DNA from: Flavobacterium sp.
GTDB taxonomy: Bacteria > Bacteroidota > Bacteroidia > Flavobacteriales > Flavobacteriaceae
DNA: 36,342 nt
NCBI GenBank assembly: GCA_030145825.1
Contig: JAIXHM010000005.1
Location: 1-36,342, forward strand
Reading direction: 5' to 3'
The notes beneath the pieces are model-generated. The model saw only the letters and a list, made by a program, of their open reading frames with translations. It was not told the origin of the DNA and did no database searches. Below, one piece after another: positions 30,618 to 36,342 of the stretch (positions are counted from its first letter, which is position 1; each line of letters opens with the position of its first letter). Both the position numbers and the translations under genes were made by a program.

Positions 30618-32045
30618 ATGAGTAAAACTGCGCAATCAGTATGGAAAAACTGTCTGTCATTCATAAAGGATAATATCCAAGAACAAGCCTATAAAACTTG
30701 GTTCGAACCGATACAGTCAGTTGACTTAACAGACAATGCGCTTTCTATTCAAGTGCCTAGTAAATTCTTTTACGAATGGCTAGAAGAACATTATGTTAAA
30801 CTTTTAAAAGTAGCATTAACTAAAGAACTTGGACCAAACGCAAAGTTATTGTATAAAATTAAGATGGAAAACTCTTATAACAATAAACTTCCGTTTACAC
30901 ACCAAATTCCTAGTAACGATAGACAAGCAGTAAAACCCCAAGAGGTAGATGTTCCTATTGTACAAAAAGATCCAGAACTAAAAAATCCTTTTATAATTCC
31001 TGGTATTCGAAATATTAACATTGATTCTCAATTAAATGCTAATTACAGCTTTGATAACTTTTTAGAAGGAGACTCAAATAGATTGGCTAGAAGTGCTGGT
31101 ATGGCTGTTGCTAACAAACCAGGAGGAACTTCTTTTAATCCATTGTTAATATTTGGAGGAGTTGGACTTGGCAAAACTCACCTTGCTCATGCAATTGGGG
31201 TTGAAATCAAAGAAAAACATCCTGAAAAAACCGTTCTTTATATTTCGGCTGAAATTTTTACTCAGCAATATATAGAATCTGTTAAGAAAAATACACGAAA
31301 CGATTTTATTCACTTCTACCAATTAATAGATGTGTTAATTATCGACGACGTTCAATTCTTATCAGGAAAATCTGGAACACAAGATGTTTTCTTCCACATT
31401 TTCAACCATTTACATCAAAATGGAAAACAGGTTATTTTAACATCTGACAAAGCTCCTGTCGATATGCAAGATATTGAACAACGTTTATTATCTCGTTTCA
31501 AATGGGGACTTTCAGCGGAGCTACACCAACCTGATTATGAAACACGTATTTCTATCTTAAAAAACATTTTATACCGAGATGGTGTAGAAATGCCAGAAGA
31601 AATTATAGAATATGTTGCAAAAAACATCAAATCAAACGTAAGAGAACTTGAAGGAGCAATAATTTCTTTAATTGCTCAATCTTCTTTCAATAAAAAAGAA
31701 GTTACAATTGAACTTGCAAAACAAGTTGTAGAGAAATTTGTTAAAAATATTAAACGTGAAATTTCTGTTGACTACATCCAAAAGATTATTTCAGATTATT
31801 TTCAACTTGATATTGAAACATTACAATCAAAAACTCGTAAAAGAGATGTTGTTCAAGCTCGTCAATTAGCCATGTTTTTCGCTAAAAAATATACAAAAAA
31901 TTCTTTAGCAAGTATTGGTAGCCAAATTGGAAATAGAGATCACGCAACAGTTCTTCACGCTTGTAAAACAGTAGATAATTTAGTTTCTACTGATAAACAA
32001 TTCCGTAAGTTTGTTGATGACTTAAACAAAAAATTATCGCAATAA
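30618..32045 (+). CDS. dnaA: Chromosomal replication initiator DnaA
   Basis: DnaA binds DnaA boxes and melts the origin. The 475-residue protein shows domain I (about 1-85, VWKNCLSFIKDNI), a linker, the AAA+ domain with Walker A FGGVGLGKTHL (180-190) and Walker B VLIIDDVQFL, sensor-type SRFKWGLSAEL, and domain IV with the DNA-binding signature GNRDHATVLHACKTV. The ATG at 30618 fits the usual N-terminus. It overlaps the tyrosine phosphatase gene by one base (TAATG). The flanking DNA does not look like an origin. Confidence 0.98.
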   Translation: MSKTAQSVWKNCLSFIKDNIQEQAYKTWFEPIQSVDLTDNALSIQVPSKFFYEWLEEHYVKLLKVALTKELGPNAKLLYKIKMENSYNNKLPFTHQIPSNDRQAVKPQEVDVPIVQKDPELKNPFIIPGIRNINIDSQLNANYSFDNFLEGDSNRLARSAGMAVANKPGGTSFNPLLIFGGVGLGKTHLAHAIGVEIKEKHPEKTVLYISAEIFTQQYIESVKKNTRNDFIHFYQLIDVLIIDDVQFLSGKSGTQDVFFHIFNHLHQNGKQVILTSDKAPVDMQDIEQRLLSRFKWGLSAELHQPDYETRISILKNILYRDGVEMPEEIIEYVAKNIKSNVRELEGAIISLIAQSSFNKKEVTIELAKQVVEKFVKNIKREISVDYIQKIISDYFQLDIETLQSKTRKRDVVQARQLAMFFAKKYTKNSLASIGSQIGNRDHATVLHACKTVDNLVSTDKQFRKFVDDLNKKLSQ

Positions 32046-32503
32046 TGCCTACTAAAATTTTAATGGTTTGTTTAGGTAACATTTGTCGTTCTCCTTTAGC
32101 AGAAGGCATCTTAAAATCTAAACTTTCTAAAAATAATTTTATTGTAGATTCAGCAGGAACAGGCGGATGGCATGCAGGCGAAAAACCAGACAAACGATCA
32201 ATTGCTATTGCTAAACAAAAAGGATTAGATATTTCTCAGCAAAAAGCACGACAGTTTTCGGCTAAAGATTTTAAAGAATTTGATTATATCTATGCCATGG
32301 ATATGTCTAATTACAAAAATATTTTGTCGCTAGCTGAAAATGAAGCAGACAAAACAAAAGTTACATTAATACTTAACGAATTATTTCCTGGCGAAAATGT
32401 TGAAGTTCCAGATCCATACTATGGAGGAGTTGATGGTTTTGAGAATGTTTACAACATGCTCGATAAAGCCTGTGATGTAATTGCAGAAAAACTAACAAAA
32501 TGA
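32045..32503 (+). CDS. Low-molecular-weight protein tyrosine phosphatase
   Basis: The 152-residue protein has the P-loop CLGNICRSPLAEG (catalytic C9 and R15), the substrate-specific segment GTGGWHAGEKPDKRS, and the general-acid aspartate in VPDPYYGG. These phosphatases reverse bacterial tyrosine phosphorylation, often in polysaccharide export control, but no BY-kinase gene is near. It overlaps dnaA by one base and the methyltransferase gene by four (ATGA), so translation is coupled. Confidence 0.95.
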   Translation: MPTKILMVCLGNICRSPLAEGILKSKLSKNNFIVDSAGTGGWHAGEKPDKRSIAIAKQKGLDISQQKARQFSAKDFKEFDYIYAMDMSNYKNILSLAENEADKTKVTLILNELFPGENVEVPDPYYGGVDGFENVYNMLDKACDVIAEKLTK

Positions 32504-33222
32504 AACCTTTACAATTTTTAGGCAAACTTTACTTAATCCCAACAACTTTGGGAGAAATGAACCCTGAAGATGTATTACCTCAAACTATTAAAAGAAGTAT
32601 TGATTTTATTGACCATTTTATAGTTGAAAACGAAAAAACAGCAAGACGCTTTATAAAAAGTGTTCAGCCTGATAAAAAACAATCAGAACTTAAACTTAGT
32701 CTCCTTAACAAGCATACTGAAACCAGCGAACATTATAAAATGCTAGAACCTCTTTTAAATGGTTTAAATGTAGGATTGATGAGTGAAGCGGGTTGTCCTG
32801 GTGTTGCAGATCCAGGTGCTGTAATTGTAAAACTAGCTCATGAAAAAGGTATTCAAGTTGTTCCTCTAGTAGGTCCAAGTTCAATTTTATTAGCTATAAT
32901 GGCGAGTGGAATGAACGGGCAAAGTTTTGCTTTTAATGGCTACTTACCTATTGATAACAATGAAAAGAAAGCCGCAATAAAACAATTTGAAAGACTTTCA
33001 CAAGAAAAAAACCAGTCGCAATTATTTATTGAAACTCCCTATAGAAACAATAAACTTTTTGAAGATTTAGTAAATATTTTACAACCCAATACACACCTTT
33101 GTATTGCTTGTGATATTACTTTACCTACCGAGTTTATTAAAACTAAAACTATAAAAGAGTGGAAAAAAAACAAGGTCGACTTACATAAGCGACCTTGCAT
33201 ATTCATTATTCACAAAGAATAA
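32500..33222 (+). CDS. SAM-dependent methyltransferase, RsmI-like
   Basis: The 240-residue protein belongs to the tetrapyrrole-methylase superfamily. It shows GKLYLIPTTLGE, the signature GLMSEAGCPGVADPGA, VPLVGPSSILLAIMASG and FAFNGYLP. RsmI methylates the 2'-O of C1402 in 16S rRNA; this protein is shorter than E. coli RsmI and is the RsmI-related form seen in Bacteroidota, so I give no symbol. A hairpin of two matching arms (CAAGGTCG, CGACCTTG) lies in its last codons. Confidence 0.85.
   Translation: MKPLQFLGKLYLIPTTLGEMNPEDVLPQTIKRSIDFIDHFIVENEKTARRFIKSVQPDKKQSELKLSLLNKHTETSEHYKMLEPLLNGLNVGLMSEAGCPGVADPGAVIVKLAHEKGIQVVPLVGPSSILLAIMASGMNGQSFAFNGYLPIDNNEKKAAIKQFERLSQEKNQSQLFIETPYRNNKLFEDLVNILQPNTHLCIACDITLPTEFIKTKTIKEWKKNKVDLHKRPCIFIIHKE
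33171..33197 (+). repeat. Hairpin within the last codons of the methyltransferase gene
   Basis: CAAGGTCG (33171-33178) and CGACCTTG (33190-33197) pair perfectly, with inner CTTA/TAAG pairs. No T run follows directly, so termination is uncertain. Confidence 0.4.
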
Positions 33223-33231
33223 TTAATTTTT

Positions 33232-33879
33232 TTAATCTAAATCTACTTTAGCATTTTTATTTGCAGGAATGTGTGATACATCATATCCTTCAAATTTTTT
33301 AATGTAACTTCTTAATGAAGTTCCGAAACCGTCTTTAAAACCGCTTCTTCCGTTACTTCTCAAATACTTTTTTACAGAACCAGCTCCACCTAAATGTGCT
33401 GCTGCTAAAAGTCCAGATTCAGTAATTTCAATGCCGTTTATTTTTCTACCGCAATATTTTTCAATTTCATTGCGCAGTTCCCATTTATTTCTAGCAATTA
33501 AAGCTCTAAACGCTTTTTCTTGCCAATCGGCATTATGAAGGAATTCTTGAAAATCGTAAATTCCTAAAGTTCTTAGAGTACTTTTTCCGAATTGGTATTT
33601 TCCCATATATCCAAATGGATTTACCAAACTAAGTTTTCCTCTTGATTCTTTAAAAGCAATTGCTTCTCTAAAACCTACGAATGTTTTTCCTACAAACGGA
33701 ATTACAACACTCGTTTCACTTTCTAGCTCATTTCCTTCTGAAGGCACTCCGTAAACATAGTTACTGTTTTTATCTAAATAGAATCCTTCAAGTGTTTCAG
33801 TTTTTGCTGAATTAAATCCTGTTAAAACTGATAGTACTAGGATGGTTAGTCCCAAAAAATACAAACCTTTTTTCGTCAT
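33232..33879 (-). CDS. Secreted lysozyme-like (transglycosylase-fold) protein
   Basis: The 215-residue protein has an N-terminal signal or anchor (KGLYFLGLTILVLSVLTGF). From about residue 66 it resembles a lysozyme-like fold: FREAIAFKESRGKLSLVNPFGYMGKYQFG carries a plausible catalytic glutamate (E78) and the GxYQFG-type helix, then LLAAAHLGGAGSVKKYL. It would cut or bind peptidoglycan in the periplasm. It is convergent with the methyltransferase gene, 9 nt away. Confidence 0.78.
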   Translation of the reverse strand: MTKKGLYFLGLTILVLSVLTGFNSAKTETLEGFYLDKNSNYVYGVPSEGNELESETSVVIPFVGKTFVGFREAIAFKESRGKLSLVNPFGYMGKYQFGKSTLRTLGIYDFQEFLHNADWQEKAFRALIARNKWELRNEIEKYCGRKINGIEITESGLLAAAHLGGAGSVKKYLRSNGRSGFKDGFGTSLRSYIKKFEGYDVSHIPANKNAKVDLD

Positions 33880-33926
33880 AAATTTTCATTTCTCAGCGTC
33901 TGTCACCCATCTGAAATTTGCGGGGA

Positions 33927-33934
33927 CAAATATA
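33927..33934 (-). promoter_or_regulatory. Possible -7 box for the lysozyme-like gene
   Basis: On the minus strand TATATTTG fits TAnnTTTG, followed by a GC-richer leader (CAGATGGGTGACAGACGCTG). The ATG at 33879 is 47 nt downstream. No TTG at correct spacing is visible. Confidence 0.4.
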
Positions 33935-33976
33935 CGAAAAAAATTAGAATATTGATTTACAGGTTGTTAAACTTTT

Positions 33977-34870
33977 CTAAAAGTAGACAAAGTGCCCTTT
34001 AACTCCGTTAAAATCACCTATTTGAAGTGTTGGCGCAGGAACTTTTATGGTATTAAATGCAGAAAAAATAGTCTTTAAAAAATGAGATTTTGTTTCAATT
34101 TTCGTCAAATCTACATCGAGAGAAAGATAAAATTCTCTTTTTGGAGATTGAGAAATTCCATTTTCAAAAGCTTCAGAATTTGAGCCATAAATCATTCCTT
34201 TTCCTCCATATCCTAATGCAAGATTTAACCATTTTGGTAAAACTTTTGAATGCGTGAAAGAATATAAATTAAAAGAAAGCCAATAAGTTTGTCCGTTATA
34301 ATCTTTTAAAAGCTGCTCATTAAAAGAACTTCCTAGAGTTTCTGGTCTATTTTGAGCGAAATGAGTTTGGTGGAAAGAAAATTTTGGTGTTATTCTTTGT
34401 TCGTGCCAAAGTAATTCTTGCCCAACGTAAAGTCCAGTTCCTGAAGCATTCGCTAACATATCGCCCCAAGAAAAACCCCATTCTTGAGAATAACCATCGA
34501 AAATTTCTACTACTGTTAAAAATCCGAAGCCAACTGTAGCACCATATACTAGTTGCTCTTTTTTGGTAGCACCACTCCAAGCTAATAAATCGGCACCAAT
34601 TTTACCTACATGGTAAGTAGAATAAAAATGCCCTACTTTATCTAGTTGTAACCATTGATTATTATCATTAATCGTATGAAAATTTGATTTTGGATAATCT
34701 TTATACCATAATTGGTTCAATCCTATTAAAGCTCCTCCTAGAGTAACACCTTCTGTAATGAGAACGGTTTTTTTTCTAGTAAGATTTAAAGTATCTGAAG
34801 GTTTAAAAAAGTTATCAAAACTTGATTGTCCGAAACTTAAAAAGCTGACAAATAAAAAAAACGACAACAC
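33977..34870 (-). CDS. DUF2279-family envelope protein
   Basis: The protein matches DUF2279 (YfiM-like) with LDKVGHFYSTYHVGKIGADL and EWGFSWGDMLANASGTGLY. The remainder suggests a membrane-associated beta-rich protein ending GHFVYF. The track begins at a TTG (34987) and runs through a composite repeat element. The signal peptide VLSFFLFVSFLSFGQ starts at residue 40, at a GTG (34870), so I prefer that start (297 residues). There is no in-frame ATG for either choice. It lies downstream of mltG on the same strand and may be coupled to it. The exact start is uncertain. Confidence 0.75.
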   Translation of the reverse strand: MLSFFLFVSFLSFGQSSFDNFFKPSDTLNLTRKKTVLITEGVTLGGALIGLNQLWYKDYPKSNFHTINDNNQWLQLDKVGHFYSTYHVGKIGADLLAWSGATKKEQLVYGATVGFGFLTVVEIFDGYSQEWGFSWGDMLANASGTGLYVGQELLWHEQRITPKFSFHQTHFAQNRPETLGSSFNEQLLKDYNGQTYWLSFNLYSFTHSKVLPKWLNLALGYGGKGMIYGSNSEAFENGISQSPKREFYLSLDVDLTKIETKSHFLKTIFSAFNTIKVPAPTLQIGDFNGVKGHFVYF

Positions 34871-34953
34871 CGTAACCCTGATGGAAGTGATATCCTTTTT
34901 TGTTCTCGAATTTTCTTGAAGTGACAAAAAAGATTTAACGAACAGCAGGAAAA
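34871..34953. repeat. Composite palindromic element, copy 2, at the DUF2279 5' end
   Basis: TAACCCTGATGGAAGTGATATCC opens the unit and AACGAACAGCAGGAAAA closes it, enclosing TTTTTTGT / ACAAAAAA arms. The core (minus strand GTCACTTCAAGAAAATTCGA, then GA) resembles the short element at 11289-11310. It is the counterpart of copy 1 at 16971. Confidence 0.8.
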
Positions 34954-34992
34954 TAGACAACTGAAATAACGTTTCGTTTCGTTTCAAATCTT

Positions 34993-36033
34993 TTATCTAT
35001 TAATTCCTAGTTTATTTACCCAGTCGGCATATTTTCGTGCATTTATCATATGCGCATCATAATTTGCTGCAAATGCATGATAACCAGGATTTTCTGGACT
35101 AGCACAAAAATATAAATAATCGTGCTTTTCAGCATTTAAAACAGCATCGATAGACGAGATATCGGGCATAAAAATAGGTCCAGGTGGTAATCCAGCGTAT
35201 TTATAAGTATTGTAAGGCGAATCTATTATTAAATCGTTATGAAAAACTCTTTTTATAACTTGATCAAAATCGCCTGATTGCTTTTTAATCGCATAAATAA
35301 CAGTAGGATCTGCTTGTAAAGGCATTCCTGTTGCTAATCTGTTTAAATAAACTCCAGCTACTCGTGGTCTTTCGCTAACTTTTGCAGTTTCTTTTTGAAC
35401 AATTGAAGCCAGTACAGAAACTTGTTGCGGTGTTAAATTTAAATTAGCTGCTTTACTTTTTCTTTCGTCATTCCAAAAAACATGATATTCTTTAGCTAAT
35501 TTTTCAGCTAACTTTTCTGCAGAAGTATTCCAATAAAACTCGTAAGAGTTTGGAATAAAAAGACTTAAAACATTTTCTCTATCAATTTCATTTTTACTCA
35601 AAAAGTCTTTATTAGTAAACGCATTCATTAATGCTGTACTATCTGGCTCTAATTGATTCGCTAAACGTTGTGCAAATTTTTCGATACTCTCTTGATTATT
35701 AAAAGCTACTTTTACAGGAATATTACTTCTTAACGCACGAACCATATCGAAACTGTTCATGTTTTGTTTTAGTAAAAACTTCCCCGCCTTAGTATTTGTA
35801 AAATAGTTTCTTTTATTGGCTACAAATTCAAACTTGCTCCAATTTTTAACAAACGGACTTAGAGCTTCTTTTACCTCATCTTGAGTTGCATTTGTAGGAA
35901 TGTAAACAAACACCTCTTTTTGAACAAAAGTTGTATTAGCAGTAAAAGCTTTGTAATACACATAACCAGCTATACTTCCTAAAACAACTAAACCCGATAC
36001 AGCAATAATTGCAATTATTTTCTTTAGATTCAA
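34993..36033 (-). CDS. mltG: Endolytic murein transglycosylase MltG
   Basis: MltG cleaves nascent glycan strands and terminates their synthesis at the inner membrane. The 346-residue protein has one N-terminal transmembrane helix (about 5-27, IAIIAVSGLVVLGSIAGYVYY), a LysM-like region and the YceG domain. The catalytic glutamate is E215 in ASIVQKETAK, followed by RVAGVYLNRL, MPLQADPTVIYA and YNTYKYAGLPPGPI. It starts at TTG (36033), seven bases after the GNAT stop; no nearby ATG gives a full membrane helix. The DUF2279 gene follows. Confidence 0.95.
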   Translation of the reverse strand: MNLKKIIAIIAVSGLVVLGSIAGYVYYKAFTANTTFVQKEVFVYIPTNATQDEVKEALSPFVKNWSKFEFVANKRNYFTNTKAGKFLLKQNMNSFDMVRALRSNIPVKVAFNNQESIEKFAQRLANQLEPDSTALMNAFTNKDFLSKNEIDRENVLSLFIPNSYEFYWNTSAEKLAEKLAKEYHVFWNDERKSKAANLNLTPQQVSVLASIVQKETAKVSERPRVAGVYLNRLATGMPLQADPTVIYAIKKQSGDFDQVIKRVFHNDLIIDSPYNTYKYAGLPPGPIFMPDISSIDAVLNAEKHDYLYFCASPENPGYHAFAANYDAHMINARKYADWVNKLGINR

Positions 36034-36040
36034 GGGGAAC

Positions 36041-36342
36041 TTATTTTTCGTTAATTAACTGAAATAAAATTTCATCTTTATATTGATTATTAATTTTATT
36101 CCATTGTTTTTTGATACCAATTTTTTGAAAGCCAAATTTAGTAAAAAGTTGCAAACTCGCTTCATTATCAGTCGATATGTTTGCATATAATTGATGCAAC
36201 TGAAGATTTGAAAAACTATACTTTATTAATAAATCTAATGCTTCAGTTCCAATTCCTTTGTTTTTATATGATTCTGTATGAATTAAAATTCCAATTCCAG
36301 CTCTTGAATTCTGAGGATCATAATCAAATAAATCAATTAAAA
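36041..36342 (-). CDS. C-terminal part of a GNAT-family acetyltransferase
   Basis: The frame enters from beyond the window on the minus strand and is not in the ORF track. It encodes LIDLFDYDPQNSRAGIGILI, then HTESYKNKGIGTEALDLLI, NISTDNEASLQLFTKFGF, and ends LINEK with a stop at 36041-36043. The KNKGIGTEAL acetyl-CoA loop and the N-E-A-S-L-x-L-F-x-K-x-G-F ending identify a GNAT of the RimJ/RimL-like kind. It lies seven bases before mltG and is likely co-transcribed. The N-terminal part is missing. Confidence 0.88.
   Translation of the reverse strand, partial: LIDLFDYDPQNSRAGIGILIHTESYKNKGIGTEALDLLIKYSFSNLQLHQLYANISTDNEASLQLFTKFGFQKIGIKKQWNKINNQYKDEILFQLINEK

Noticed and set aside
33171-33197. 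Terminator in the methyltransferase 3' end
   Set aside because: The hairpin is real but lies in conserved codons (KRPCIF) and lacks a T run, so I list it as a repeat and not as a terminator.
33880-33926. Riboswitch in the leader of the lysozyme-like gene (GC-richer CAGATGGGTGACAGACGCTG)
   Set aside because: The leader is about 40 nt and I cannot match it to a known riboswitch or a firm fold.

Overview
The window looks like a chromosomal segment of a Flavobacteriaceae member (Bacteroidota), most likely Flavobacterium or a close relative. Evidence: AT-rich DNA (my estimate is about one-third GC), Bacteroidota-type promoters (TTG, about 18-22 nt, TAnnTTTG), a TonB-dependent receptor with a carboxypeptidase-like plug extension, a DUF4199 protein, zinc-free type B L31, weak ribosome binding sites and several TTG/GTG starts. 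Nearly everything is core genome. I see no prophage, insertion sequence, CRISPR array, tRNA or rRNA. No gene-free stretch exceeds 300 bases.

Layout. 1-591 (minus): 5' end of a carboxypeptidase-regulatory-domain protein, coupled to aroQ. 858-2417 (plus): a small outer-membrane beta-barrel and xerD. 2667-5025 (minus): RNase Y, a 6S RNA (ssrS) in the gap, zapA and a small coiled-coil protein. 5226-10472 (plus): M23 peptidase, TonB-dependent receptor, an EF-hand-like lipoprotein and a small membrane protein. 10480-16411 (minus): DUF2971 protein, an MsbA-like ABC exporter overlapping a phosphohexomutase, a GT2 glycosyltransferase and a DUF4199 protein. 16633-18669 (plus): rpmE2, a GlmU-like nucleotidyltransferase and a small membrane protein. 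18686-23813 (minus): two secreted proteins (one with WG repeats), two small membrane proteins and hisS. 24020-25261 (plus): a FtsX/MacB-type permease. 25306-26770 (minus): prmC and a GNAT acetyltransferase. 26838-29978 (plus): ribD, HAD phosphatase, EamA transporter and YigZ, tightly packed. 29973-30374 (minus): a hotdog thioesterase. 30618-33222 (plus): dnaA, low-molecular-weight tyrosine phosphatase and an RsmI-like methyltransferase, overlapping. 33232-36342 (minus): a lysozyme-like protein, DUF2279 protein, mltG and a truncated GNAT gene.

The most unusual feature is a family of short, GC-richer, palindromic repeats scattered through the window (2471, 11249, 16971, 23830, 25621, 25831, 26531, 27343, 34871). 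Some copies sit between genes. At least four lie in frame inside essential or core genes: twice in prmC, once in the GNAT gene and once in ribD. They encode short peptide insertions, a situation resembling Rickettsia palindromic elements. Two copies are nested inside a larger composite element, one of which overlaps the 5' end of the DUF2279 gene. A second repeat class, 7-bp-period TTTTTAC-type arrays, flanks the permease gene and also runs in frame through prmC.

The genes serve envelope and peptidoglycan maintenance (MltG, M23, lysozyme-like, GT2, ABC exporter, beta-barrels), replication and segregation (DnaA, XerD, ZapA), RNA and translation control (RNase Y, 6S RNA, HisS, PrmC, L31) and biosynthesis (AroQ, RibD).
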